Source: Kutzneria sp. CA-103260 (GTDB lineage: Bacteria > Actinomycetota > Actinomycetes > Mycobacteriales > Pseudonocardiaceae). From it: a stretch of DNA of 64,000 nt. The notes below the pieces were generated by a model. That model was not told where the DNA came from, did no database searches, and saw only the letters and a list, made by a program, of their open reading frames with translations. Of this stretch, positions 56,293 to 64,000 are shown one piece after another (within the stretch, counting starts at the first letter, position 1; each line of letters starts with the position of its first letter). Position numbers and translations under genes: made by a program. Where the stretch lies: positions 372,001 through 436,000 of the forward strand of contig NZ_CP073318.1 in assembly GCF_018263855.1 (NCBI RefSeq), in the 5' to 3' direction.

Positions 56293-58117
56293 CGAGATAC
56301 CGACCAAGGGCCGTCAGCGGGAAAACCAGGCGGTACAGGTGGTAGTTGATGTAGAAGTCGCCGGGGAAGCCGGTGCCGGTGAACTGCGGCTCGTCCCACG
56401 TGCCGTCTTCCCGTTGCGTGGCGACAAGCCAGCGCACGCCCCGGTCGGTGACGGGCCCGCGCTCGCCGGCGGCCAACAGTGCGAGCAGCGCCCACGCGGT
56501 CTGCGACGCGGTGGAGTCGCCCCGCCCGACCCACGACTTGTCCCGATAGGACCGAAGGTCTTCACCCCAGCCGCCGTCGGCGTTCTGGTGCTGTTCCAAC
56601 CACGTCACGGAGCGCTGGATCGCCGGGTGCGCGGTCGGCAGGCCGGCGGCGATCAGCGCCGGCACCACGGCGCCGGTGCCGTAGATGTGGTTCGCACCCC
56701 ACCGACCGAACCATGAGCCGTCGGCCTCCTGGTTGTCCAGCAGCCATTTGACGCCCCGCTGGGCCGGCTGCATGCCGGACAGTCCTTCGTGGGCCAGCAT
56801 CTCCACCACGTGCGCGGTGACGTCGGCCGACGGCGGGTCGATCACCGCGCCGAAGTCGCAGAACGGCAGCTTCTCGGCCATCCGCCGGGTGTTGTCGGCG
56901 TCGAACGCGCCCCAGCCGCCGTCCCGGGACTGCATGCCGACGGTCCACTCCACGGCCCGCTGCACCGCGGGCTCGTCGGGGGCCATTCGCCGCAGTGCCA
57001 ACACGATCTCGGCGGTGTCGTCCACGTCGGGGTAGTTGTCGTTCTCGAACTCGAACGCCCACCCGCCCGGCGGCAGCGACGGCCGGCGCACGGCCCAGTC
57101 GCCGCGGACGGTGACTTCCTCGTCCAGCAGCCAGTTCCCGGCGCCTTTCAGCGTCGGATCGTCCGGCGGCACACCGGCGTCCAGCAGCGCGGTGACGGCC
57201 AACGCCGTGTCCCACACCGGGGACTGGCACGCCTCCAGCCGGCGGGACCCGTTCTCCTTGATGGTGAACGACTCCAGGCCGTCGAAGGCCTTGCGCAGAA
57301 CCGGATGGTCGAGCGGATAGCCCCGTAGGTGCAGCGCCAGAATGGAATACACCCACGGCGGCTGGATCCCGCCCCACCCGCCGTCGGCCTCCTGCCGGGC
57401 CAGGATCCACTTGATGGCCTTGCGAATGCAGTAGGCCCGCAGTGGTTTCACCGGCAGCTTGGCGTGCAGGTGCAGCACCTTGTCCAGCCGCTGGAAGAAT
57501 CCGGCCCAGCTCAGCGCCGGCTCGAACGGCTCGGCCGGCCTGCCGGTCCTCAGCTCGGCGACCGAGATCCCCAGCGGCCGCACCGGCCGCATCGAGCCGA
57601 CGATGGTCAACGGCACCACGGTCTGCCGCGCCCAGCAGCCCCAGTCGTAGATGTTGAGCGGGAACCACTTGGGCAGCAGGATCATCTCCGGCGGCAGCAC
57701 CGGCAGCCGGTCCCAGGACCACTCGCCGAACAGGGCCAGCCAGATCCGGGTGAACACCCGGGTCTTCTCGATGCCGCCGTTGTCCAGCACGAACTGCCGG
57801 GCCTTGACCATGTGGTCGGCGTCGGCGGGATCGCCGGCCAGCTTCAGCGCGGTGTACGCCTCGACGGTGGTGGACAGCTCGCCCGGCCCGCCGTAGAAGG
57901 TGGCCCAGGTGCCGTCGGCGCGCTGCTGGGACCGGATCCAGTTGGCGGTCTCGGCGGTGCCGACCGGCTCGCGGATGCCGAGGAACTGGCGCATCAGCAT
58001 GTCCTCGGCGTCCATTGTGACGTTGGTTTCCAGCTCGCCCTTCCACCACCCGTCGCCGTCCTGCAACGACACCAGGTGGTCGATGGCTTTCTGCTTGGCC
58101 AGGGCCACATCGCTCAC
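56285..58117 (-). CDS. shc: squalene-hopene cyclase
   Basis: 610 residues from GTG 58117, chosen because it overlaps the upstream stop (GTGA). Catalytic DxDD motif is in NYPDVDDTAEIVLAL. Several QW repeats are seen (QDGDGWWKGE, QEADGGWGGIQP, QSRDGGWGAFDADN, QNADGGWGED, QREDGTWDE). It cyclises squalene to hopene/hopanol as a monotopic membrane protein. Slightly shorter than the usual 630-680 residues. Followed by hpnG and hpnH in the operon. Confidence 0.96.
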   Translation of the reverse strand: MSDVALAKQKAIDHLVSLQDGDGWWKGELETNVTMDAEDMLMRQFLGIREPVGTAETANWIRSQQRADGTWATFYGGPGELSTTVEAYTALKLAGDPADADHMVKARQFVLDNGGIEKTRVFTRIWLALFGEWSWDRLPVLPPEMILLPKWFPLNIYDWGCWARQTVVPLTIVGSMRPVRPLGISVAELRTGRPAEPFEPALSWAGFFQRLDKVLHLHAKLPVKPLRAYCIRKAIKWILARQEADGGWGGIQPPWVYSILALHLRGYPLDHPVLRKAFDGLESFTIKENGSRRLEACQSPVWDTALAVTALLDAGVPPDDPTLKGAGNWLLDEEVTVRGDWAVRRPSLPPGGWAFEFENDNYPDVDDTAEIVLALRRMAPDEPAVQRAVEWTVGMQSRDGGWGAFDADNTRRMAEKLPFCDFGAVIDPPSADVTAHVVEMLAHEGLSGMQPAQRGVKWLLDNQEADGSWFGRWGANHIYGTGAVVPALIAAGLPTAHPAIQRSVTWLEQHQNADGGWGEDLRSYRDKSWVGRGDSTASQTAWALLALLAAGERGPVTDRGVRWLVATQREDGTWDEPQFTGTGFPGDFYINYHLYRLVFPLTALGRYLDG

Positions 58118-59121
58118 CGATCGCGCTCCGCCACGAAGTGCGTGATCTGCCACAGAGCCTCCCGAATTTCTTCAGGCGCGCCGACGGCGTCCAGACACTC
58201 GCCGGCGGCGGCCACCTGCCGGTCGGCCTCGGCCTCGGCCCAGGCCAGGCCGCCGGCCTGCTCGATGAGCCGGGCGAACTCGGGCAGTTCCTCGTCGGCG
58301 GGCGTGCCCTCGACGAGGTACCGCGCCGCGAGCTCGTCGCCGGCCGCGGTGCCGGACGTCAGCGCGGCGACGACCGGCAGGGACTTCTTGCGCACCTTGA
58401 GATCCGCGAGCACCGCCTTGCCGGTCACCTCCGGCGCGCCGCAGATCCCGAGCAGGTCGTCCACCAGCTGGAAGGCCAGCCCGAGGTGCATGCCGAAGCG
58501 GGCCAGCAGCTCCACCCGCTCGGCCGGGGCCCCGGCCAGGATGGCGCCGATGGAGGCGGCGCAGCGCATCAGTGCGCTGGTCTTGCCGTTGGCCATGTCG
58601 ACGCACTCGTGCAGCGTCACGTCGCGACGGCGCTCGAACTCCAGGTCCTTGCTCTGCCCGGCGATCAGGTCCTGCACGGCCAGGGTGACGCTGTCGGTCG
58701 CGGCCGGCGAGGCAGCCGGCTGAAGCACCTCGACGGCCAGCGTGAGCAGCGCGTCGCCGGCCAGGATCGCAGCCGGCACACCGAAAAGCTTCCACGCCGT
58801 CGGCCGGTGCCGGCGTTCGACGTCGCCGTCCATCACATCGTCGTGCAGCAACGAGAAGTCGTGCACGAACTGCACCGCGACCGCGCCGGGCACGCCCTGC
58901 TCGGCGGTGCCGCCGGCGGCCTGTGCGGACAGCAGCGCCAGTGCGGGCCGCAGGGCCTTGCCGCCGCCCTTGGCGGTCGGGTTGCCGGCCTGGTCGATCC
59001 AGCCGAGGTGGTAGCTCACCACGTTGCGGATGGACGGGTTGAGCGTGTCGACCGCGCGCCGCATCGCCGGCTGGACCAGATCGGCGGCGGTGGTGACCGG
59101 CCGGGGCAGCGTCGCGGTCAC
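58114..59121 (-). CDS. trans-isoprenyl diphosphate synthase
   Basis: 335 residues from GTG 59121 (GTGA overlap with hpnE). The first aspartate-rich motif is in FVHDFSLLHDDVMDGD; the second is FQLVDDLLGICG, a DDLLG variant seen in many actinobacterial homologues. KGGGKALRPALALLSAQAAG is the IPP-binding region. It makes a farnesyl or longer prenyl diphosphate. Its place between hpnE and shc suggests it supplies farnesyl diphosphate for the squalene made by HpnC/D/E. Exact chain length is not readable. Confidence 0.9.
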   Translation of the reverse strand: MTATLPRPVTTAADLVQPAMRRAVDTLNPSIRNVVSYHLGWIDQAGNPTAKGGGKALRPALALLSAQAAGGTAEQGVPGAVAVQFVHDFSLLHDDVMDGDVERRHRPTAWKLFGVPAAILAGDALLTLAVEVLQPAASPAATDSVTLAVQDLIAGQSKDLEFERRRDVTLHECVDMANGKTSALMRCAASIGAILAGAPAERVELLARFGMHLGLAFQLVDDLLGICGAPEVTGKAVLADLKVRKKSLPVVAALTSGTAAGDELAARYLVEGTPADEELPEFARLIEQAGGLAWAEAEADRQVAAAGECLDAVGAPEEIREALWQITHFVAERDR

Positions 59122-60443
59122 CGGGCCACCTCGCTCACGGTGGCGGGAAGCTGCTCCGACAACAACCTTGCCGCGTTCTGTCCGCTGCGCACGGCGCCCT
59201 CCATTGTGTCTGGCCACCCCGTCGCGGTCCACGCGCCCGCCAGCACCAGTCCGGGCGTGCCGGTCCGTTGCGCCGCGCGGCGTCGGCCACTGCCCGGCTG
59301 CTGCCGGAAGGTGGCCGTCCGTTCCTTGGTGACGAAAAAATCGGTGGGAACCTGCCCGGCGGCTCCGGGCAGCACCCGGGCGATCTCCGGCAGGAACAGC
59401 TCCCGCAACCGCGCCACGGGCAGGTCGATCCACTCGCTCGCGGCCGACACCGACACGGCCAGGTACTGGCCCTGCGTCAGCCCCGACACCGAGGTCCGGT
59501 CGAACGCCCACTGCACCGGTGATCCGACCACCGCGAGGAACGGGAGGTCGGTCACGCGCCGCGGGAAGATCACGTGCACGTTGAAGATGGGGGAGTGGCC
59601 GAGGTCGTCGGTGACGGTGTCGGGCAGCAGCCTGGCGGCGGCGTCGGCCGACGTGGCCACCACCACCGCGTCCGCGGCCAGGGTGTCCTCGCCGGTGACG
59701 ACCTCGAAACCGTTGTCGGCCCGGCGAATCTCCTTGACCGCGGCGTGCAGCCGAACCTGGGCTCCGTGGGCCCGCAGGTAAGCCAGGGCCGGCTCGCCGT
59801 GCAGTTCGGACAGCGGCACGGCCGGCACGCCGATGTCGCAGTTCTCGCTGCGGTCGAGCAGACCGGTGCGGAACACCTTGGCCGCCAAGGCCAACGAGGC
59901 TTCGTCGGCGTCGCAGTTCAGCGCGGCCACGGTGATCAGGTTCCACAGCGCGGAAATGGTGTTGTCGTTCTGCCCGTGCGCCCGCAGCCAGTCGCCCAGG
60001 CTCTGCTCGTCCAGCCGGGGATCATCCGGGTCCAGCCGCCGCATCGCCGGAACGGCCCAGGCCGCGCGCACCCGGTCCACGGGAGACAGCAGCTTGTACG
60101 TGGCCAGCGAGCCGAGCAGGTGCAGCGGCGCCGGCAAAGCGGTGCGGGACAAGGAACCCAGCCGGCCGTCGGCTCCCTGCACCGGGATGGTCATCCGCGG
60201 CTGCATCTCGATGTGGTGAGCAACGCCCAGTCTGCGCAGGAAGTCCAGGTAAGCGGTGTAGCAGCGCAGCAGCACGTGCTGTCCGTTGTCGACGACGAGA
60301 TCGCCGCGGCTGAAGGAGAACGTGACGCCGCCGAGCCGGGCCCGGGCCTCCACCAGGGTGACGGCCAGGCCGCGGTCGGCCAGTTCGCAGGCGGCGGTGA
60401 GGCCGGCCAAGCCGCCGCCCACGACAACCACCCGCGCCGTCAC
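59118..60443 (-). CDS. hpnE: hydroxysqualene dehydroxylase
   Basis: 441 residues from GTG 60443 (GTGA overlap with hpnD). FAD amine-oxidase family: dinucleotide motif VVVVGGGLAGLTAACELADR, LVEARARLGG, then the FAD-contact stretch VDNGQHVLLRCY and a C-terminal GLVLAGAWTATGWPDTMEGA. HpnE reduces hydroxysqualene to squalene in the three-step bacterial pathway. Gene order with hpnC/hpnD makes the assignment secure. Confidence 0.95.
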   Translation of the reverse strand: MTARVVVVGGGLAGLTAACELADRGLAVTLVEARARLGGVTFSFSRGDLVVDNGQHVLLRCYTAYLDFLRRLGVAHHIEMQPRMTIPVQGADGRLGSLSRTALPAPLHLLGSLATYKLLSPVDRVRAAWAVPAMRRLDPDDPRLDEQSLGDWLRAHGQNDNTISALWNLITVAALNCDADEASLALAAKVFRTGLLDRSENCDIGVPAVPLSELHGEPALAYLRAHGAQVRLHAAVKEIRRADNGFEVVTGEDTLAADAVVVATSADAAARLLPDTVTDDLGHSPIFNVHVIFPRRVTDLPFLAVVGSPVQWAFDRTSVSGLTQGQYLAVSVSAASEWIDLPVARLRELFLPEIARVLPGAAGQVPTDFFVTKERTATFRQQPGSGRRRAAQRTGTPGLVLAGAWTATGWPDTMEGAVRSGQNAARLLSEQLPATVSEVAR

Positions 60444-61312
60444 GGCCGCGACCCGGCCAGCGAACGGGCCGCCACCAGGACTTTCTCCCAGTCGGGCAAG
60501 GATGTTCGGGAACTGCGCACCAGCCACGGCCGGGTCATCATGCGGGCCAGCAGCCGATGGTAGATGCCGGCCATGGCCGCGCAGCAGGCCCGGCTGCGGC
60601 CGTCCAGGCGGGGCAGCAGCCGCAGGCCGACGGTGTACCACTCCTCGGCCCGCGCGCCCTGGTACTCCAGCAGCGCGGTCAGCGCGTCCTCGTTGTCCAC
60701 CAGGTTGCCGTCCGCGTCGAGGTCCAGCGTGCAGCCGAACCGGCGCAGATCCTCGGCCGGCAGGTAGATCCGGCCTTTGCGGCGGTCCTCCAGCACGTCC
60801 CGCAGGATGTTGGTCAGCTGCAGGGCGACGCCGAGCGCGTCGGCCAGTTGGGAGTCGCGGGCCTGGTCGGGACTGCCGAACACGGCCAGCGACAACCGTC
60901 CGATCGAGCCGGCCACGCAGCGGCAGTAGTGCCGAAGGTCCTCGAAGTTCTCGTACGCCGTGCCGAGCACGTCGGCCTGGCAGCCGTCGATCAGCTCGTC
61001 GAAGGCGCCCAGCGGCAGGCCGAACCGCAGCGTCGCGTCGTTCAGCGCGACGGCGACCGGGTCGTCCCGGAGATCCGCGAGATTGTGCAACCTTTCACGA
61101 ACTTCGTTCAGCCCAGCCAGGCGCTGCTCCGCGGGCGCGTCGCCGTCGCCGATGTCGTCGACGATGCGGGCGAAGGCGTAGACCGCGGACAGCGCGCGGC
61201 GCTTGAGCGGCGGCAACAGCCTGATGCCATAAGAGAAATTCTTGGCCTGCTCGCCGGTGACGTGCTCACAGTGGTCGTAGGCGGCCTCGATCGTCACGGA
61301 CAGCGCGGTCAC
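60440..61312 (-). CDS. hpnD: presqualene diphosphate synthase
   Basis: 290 residues from GTG 61312 (GTGA overlap with hpnC). Squalene/phytoene synthase fold with aspartate motifs YAFARIVDDIGDGD and LTNILRDVLEDRRKGRIYLP. It condenses two farnesyl diphosphates to presqualene diphosphate. Followed directly by hpnE. Confidence 0.94.
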   Translation of the reverse strand: MTALSVTIEAAYDHCEHVTGEQAKNFSYGIRLLPPLKRRALSAVYAFARIVDDIGDGDAPAEQRLAGLNEVRERLHNLADLRDDPVAVALNDATLRFGLPLGAFDELIDGCQADVLGTAYENFEDLRHYCRCVAGSIGRLSLAVFGSPDQARDSQLADALGVALQLTNILRDVLEDRRKGRIYLPAEDLRRFGCTLDLDADGNLVDNEDALTALLEYQGARAEEWYTVGLRLLPRLDGRSRACCAAMAGIYHRLLARMMTRPWLVRSSRTSLPDWEKVLVAARSLAGSRP

Positions 61313-62199
61313 CGGCCACCGCCGAGCGACCGTGCGAGTTCGGCGACTGTGCGGGATTTACGTGGCCGTGGCGTGGTTGTCAGCACATCGAAACGCGCGT
61401 TGACTATCGCCGCGGCGGTGGCCCGCCCGCCGGCAACGTAGCCGGCGACGGCCAGCCGGGCCAGTCCGCGCAGCGTGCCGACGATGGCGGCGCCCTCGTC
61501 GAGCAGCCGCAGCGTGCGCTGGGTCTCGAACGCGATCAGCGCCCGCACCTCGCGATTCGCCTTGCTGGCAGCCAGATCCTGTTCCCGGACGCCGAACCGC
61601 TCCAGGTCCTCGGCCGGCAGGTAGATCCGGCCGTTTCGCCGGTCCTCGGCCACATCCTGGAGGTGCTCCAGCACCTGCAGCGCCGAGCACACCTGGTCCG
61701 AGAGCGCCGCGCGTTCCGGTGACATCGCGTCGAACACGTGCAACACCAGGTGTCCGACCGGATTGGCGGACAGTTCGCAGTAGCCGAGCAGGTCGTCGAA
61801 GGTGCGGTACCGCTTGACTTGTTGGTCGCGGCGGTTGGCCTGCACCAAACGGTCGAACGGGGTGCGCGGGATGCCGCACTCGTGCACGGTCACGGTCAGT
61901 TCGGCCCATAGTCGGTCGGTCGCGACGTAGCCGGCGTAGATCCGGTCGATATCGCGTTCGACCTTGTCCAGCAGGGCATTCCGGTCGCCGGGGGCCTCGT
62001 CGCCGATGTCGTCGACGAGGCGGGCGAAGGCGTAGACGGACAGCAGCCGACGCCGGATCCGGGGCGGCAGCAGCAGGCTGGCGACGGTGAAGTTCTCGCT
62101 GCCGGCCCGCCGGTGCAGCGCCGCGACATCGGGGCTGGCAGGGGTGGGCGGCTGGGGCAGGGATGTAGTCCAACTCGGCCGGGCAGGCGTGTCGACCAC
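61309..62199 (-). CDS. hpnC: hydroxysqualene synthase
   Basis: 296 residues from GTG 62199, which has GGAGG eight bases upstream; homology to the family starts near SENFTVASLLLPPRIRRRLL. Motifs YAFARLVDDIGDEAPGD and LQDVAEDRRNGRIYLP are the two aspartate-rich substrate sites. HpnC converts presqualene diphosphate to hydroxysqualene. First gene of the seven-gene hopanoid operon; the promoter must lie in the 276-bp gap to the divergent serine hydrolase gene. Confidence 0.94.
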   Translation of the reverse strand: MVDTPARPSWTTSLPQPPTPASPDVAALHRRAGSENFTVASLLLPPRIRRRLLSVYAFARLVDDIGDEAPGDRNALLDKVERDIDRIYAGYVATDRLWAELTVTVHECGIPRTPFDRLVQANRRDQQVKRYRTFDDLLGYCELSANPVGHLVLHVFDAMSPERAALSDQVCSALQVLEHLQDVAEDRRNGRIYLPAEDLERFGVREQDLAASKANREVRALIAFETQRTLRLLDEGAAIVGTLRGLARLAVAGYVAGGRATAAAIVNARFDVLTTTPRPRKSRTVAELARSLGGGR

Positions 62200-62409
62200 G
62201 GGGTCCTCCGGTGGTGCTCGCGGAGTAGCAGTGTCGAGCGCCGGTCGTGGTGCGCCGATCCCGGTGCCCCGGTGGGCCCGCCGACGGCCGGTGTCCCCAT
62301 ACGGTGATCCACTGTGGGAATCTTCGCAACCTGAATCAACACCATGAGACCTTTTCGGGCCATCGCCGAACGCGCCGTCGTCGCGTGCCGGTCCCATGGT
62401 TGAGATCCA

Positions 62410-62423
62410 ACCGACCAGTCGGT
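62410..62423. promoter_or_regulatory. ACCGAC-GTCGGT palindrome, TetR-type operator candidate
   Basis: ACCGAC CA GTCGGT is a perfect 6+6 palindrome 53 bp upstream of the serine hydrolase start, in the divergent gap with the hopanoid operon. ACCGAC-type half sites are frequent in TetR operators of actinobacteria. No TetR gene is adjacent. Confidence 0.4.
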
Positions 62424-62475
62424 ATGTTGTTGCGCCAGCAATAGCCGTATCCGATCGAGCGAGGATGTGGTTGGT

Positions 62476-63633
62476 GTGGCGGCCTTCAGCGTGGATGGCA
62501 CCTGTGACCCGGCATTCGCCCCGGTACGAGACGTTCTGGCAGCTCAACTGGCCGACGGCCGGCAGCTCGGCGCGGCCGTCGCGGTCCGCGTCGGTGATCG
62601 GGAAGTCGTGGACCTGTGGGGCGGGCACGCCGACCCCGACCGCGCCAAGCCGTGGCTGGCCGACACCGTCGTCAACATCTGGTCTACCACCAAAGGTGTG
62701 GTCGCGCTGGCGTTCCACATGCTGGTCGACCGCGGGCTGCTCGATCCGGACGCGCCCGTTCGGAAGTACTGGCCGGAGTTCGCGAACGACAGCGTGTTGG
62801 TGCGACACCTGCTCTCGCACCGTGCCGGCCTGGCCGCGTTCCGTGAGCCGACCACCGCCGAGGAGCTGGCCGACTGGAACTTGATGATCACTCGGCTGGC
62901 GGACACCCGGCCGTGGTGGGAGCCCGGGACGGCGTCCGGCTACCACGCGCTCACCTACGGTTTCCTTGTCGGTGAACTGATCCATCGGGTGACCGGGTCG
63001 TCCGTGCGGGACTTCGTACACCGCGAAGTGGCCGAACGGACAGCGGCCGATTTCCGGATCGGACTGTCTCCGGCGGACAACGGCCGCGCCGCCACCCTGG
63101 TGCAGCCGCCGCCCGCGGACCCCGCCGCCTTCCAGGCGATGTTCGCCCAGCTCAATCCGGTGGCGCTGGCCGTGCTGACCAATCCGGTGGTGGGACCCGA
63201 CCAGGGCAACTCCGCCTACTGGCGGGCCGCGCAGATCCCCGCCGCCAACGGGCATGCCACGGCCCGCGCGGTCGCGACGCTCTACGGCGCGTTCGCCTCC
63301 GGCGGTGTCGCCGGTGGACAACGGCTGCTCGGGGCCGCGCAGGTGGAACGGGCCCGTGAGGGGCAGGGCTCCGGTGTCGACCTGGTCATCGGCGACGCCG
63401 GCCTGGGCGGCCGGGAAACCGAACTGGGCCTGGGCCTTTGGCTGTCCGGAGCGGACGGCCACTACGGACCCAATCCCCGCGCGGTCGGCCACGACGGCTT
63501 CGGCGGCTCGTTCGGGCTGGCCGATCCCGAGGCCGGCCTGGCCATCGGGCACGTGATGAACCTGATGGGCAACGTCATCGCCGACGACCCGCGCAAGATG
63601 GAGCTCATCGCGGCCGTCTATTCCTGCCTGTGA
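62476..63633 (+). CDS. beta-lactamase-family serine hydrolase (EstB/class C-like)
   Basis: 385 residues from GTG 62476, favoured because GAGGA sits 10 bases upstream; GTG 62467 is the alternative. The SxxK nucleophile is in NIWSTTKGVVALAFHMLVD and the second-motif Tyr is in GTASGYHALTYGFLVGELI. The family ending VGHDGFGGSFGLADPEAGLA carries the HxG-like third motif. No signal peptide, so a cytoplasmic esterase of the EstB type is more likely than a beta-lactamase. Divergent from the hopanoid operon. Confidence 0.9.
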   Translation: MAAFSVDGTCDPAFAPVRDVLAAQLADGRQLGAAVAVRVGDREVVDLWGGHADPDRAKPWLADTVVNIWSTTKGVVALAFHMLVDRGLLDPDAPVRKYWPEFANDSVLVRHLLSHRAGLAAFREPTTAEELADWNLMITRLADTRPWWEPGTASGYHALTYGFLVGELIHRVTGSSVRDFVHREVAERTAADFRIGLSPADNGRAATLVQPPPADPAAFQAMFAQLNPVALAVLTNPVVGPDQGNSAYWRAAQIPAANGHATARAVATLYGAFASGGVAGGQRLLGAAQVERAREGQGSGVDLVIGDAGLGGRETELGLGLWLSGADGHYGPNPRAVGHDGFGGSFGLADPEAGLAIGHVMNLMGNVIADDPRKMELIAAVYSCL

Positions 63634-63665
63634 AAATCACTGGACCCCGCTGACATGCTCACGGA

Positions 63666-64000
63666 GTGTTCGCTGATCTGTTGCGCCACCGCAGTTTCCG
63701 CTGGTTGACGCTCGGACGGGGGATCAGCTTCGTCGGCAACGCCATGGCGCCGATCGCGCTGGCCTTCGCCGTGCTGGACCTGACCGGGTCGGTCGCCGAC
63801 CTCGGTCTGGTGGTGGCCGCCCGCTCCGTGGCCAACGTGGCGTTGCTGCTGGCCGGCGGCGTGCTGGCCGACCGGCTGCCGCGCGCGGTGGTGTTGCAGG
63901 GATCCAGTCTGGGCGCGGGAATATCCCAGGCGCTGGTGGCGTCACTGGTGCTGACGGGAACGGCTTCGGTGCCGCTGCTGGCCGTGCTGGGCGTGGTCAA
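63666..64000 (+). CDS. MFS transporter (N-terminal part; continues beyond window)
   Basis: Open from GTG 63666 to the window end, about 111 residues. VFADLLRHRSFRWLTLGRGI, SFVGNAMAPIALAFAVLDLT and LLLAGGVLADRLPRAVVLQG (with the MFS loop motif between helices 2 and 3) identify a DHA3/enterobactin-exporter-like MFS protein. It begins 32 bp after the serine hydrolase on the same strand. Confidence 0.85.
   Translation, partial: MFADLLRHRSFRWLTLGRGISFVGNAMAPIALAFAVLDLTGSVADLGLVVAARSVANVALLLAGGVLADRLPRAVVLQGSSLGAGISQALVASLVLTGTASVPLLAVLGVV

Noticed and set aside
1..64000. CRISPR arrays, rRNA operons, insertion sequences
   Set aside because: No regularly spaced repeats, rRNA-like sequence or transposase frame was seen on either strand.

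Overview
The window is 64 kb of very GC-rich actinobacterial chromosome. Three things point to the Pseudonocardiales: a glnX-glnH-pknG operon like that of mycobacteria, a complete hopanoid operon, and heavy use of GTG starts with GTGA/ATGA stop-start overlaps. Genus is not decidable from the sequence alone; a Kutzneria- or Amycolatopsis-like organism is my guess. I found no rRNA, convincing tRNA, CRISPR array, transposase or integrase.

Layout. 1-8.7 kb: small regulatory and metabolic genes, including two TetR regulators with clear inverted-repeat operators, two methyltransferases, an orphan substrate-binding lipoprotein, an F420-type oxidoreductase, nagB with a DasR-type operator, a 5'-truncated acetyltransferase and a PhzF-family protein. 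8.9-13.3 kb: glnX-glnH-pknG, an amino-acid sensing and kinase module. 13.4-15.7 kb: a SnoaL-like protein, a quinone oxidoreductase and a LysR regulator. 15.7-19.6 kb: a minus-strand membrane redox module (DoxX-like, 4-TM protein, TM-fused NDH-2 and a repeat-built membrane protein). 20.8-26.1 kb: two tandem paralogous secreted proteins. 26.1-27.3 kb: a DUF318-type permease with a CsoR-like palindrome at its start. 27.3-30.3 kb: an SDR, an AraC-type regulator and an MFS transporter. 30.4-33.0 kb: a polyamine operon (decarboxylase, speD, speE).

33.2-35.9 kb: an inserted islet. A 109-bp near-perfect direct repeat, which is the exact 3' end of the neighbouring E1 dehydrogenase gene, flanks about 2.5 kb holding one large gene. 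That gene looks like the sporadically distributed TIGR04141/DUF6119 family. This is the strongest mobile-element and possible-defence signal in the window. 35.8-41.9 kb: a fused alpha/beta 2-oxoacid dehydrogenase E1, a glutaryl-CoA-dehydrogenase-like acyl-CoA dehydrogenase and an aldehyde dehydrogenase, with a divergent Glu/Leu-type amino acid dehydrogenase. Together they could run a 2-aminoadipate/2-oxoadipate to glutaryl-CoA route.

42-46.7 kb: a TetR/quinone oxidoreductase pair, an O-methyltransferase, a NYN-LOTUS protein and two unknowns. 46.8-52.2 kb: a GT87-type mannosyltransferase, and divergently a fusion of an MGDG-synthase-type glycosyltransferase with a wax-ester-synthase/DGAT-type acyltransferase, followed by a DMT transporter and an SDR. 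This looks like a glycolipid locus. 52.5-54.7 kb: an AAA+ ATPase and TPR membrane protein pair. 54.7-62.2 kb: the hopanoid operon hpnC-hpnD-hpnE-prenyl diphosphate synthase-shc-hpnG-hpnH, translationally coupled throughout. It ends with a serine hydrolase and the start of an MFS transporter. A short intergenic repeat carrying the core GCGAGTCCCGC recurs after three separate genes.
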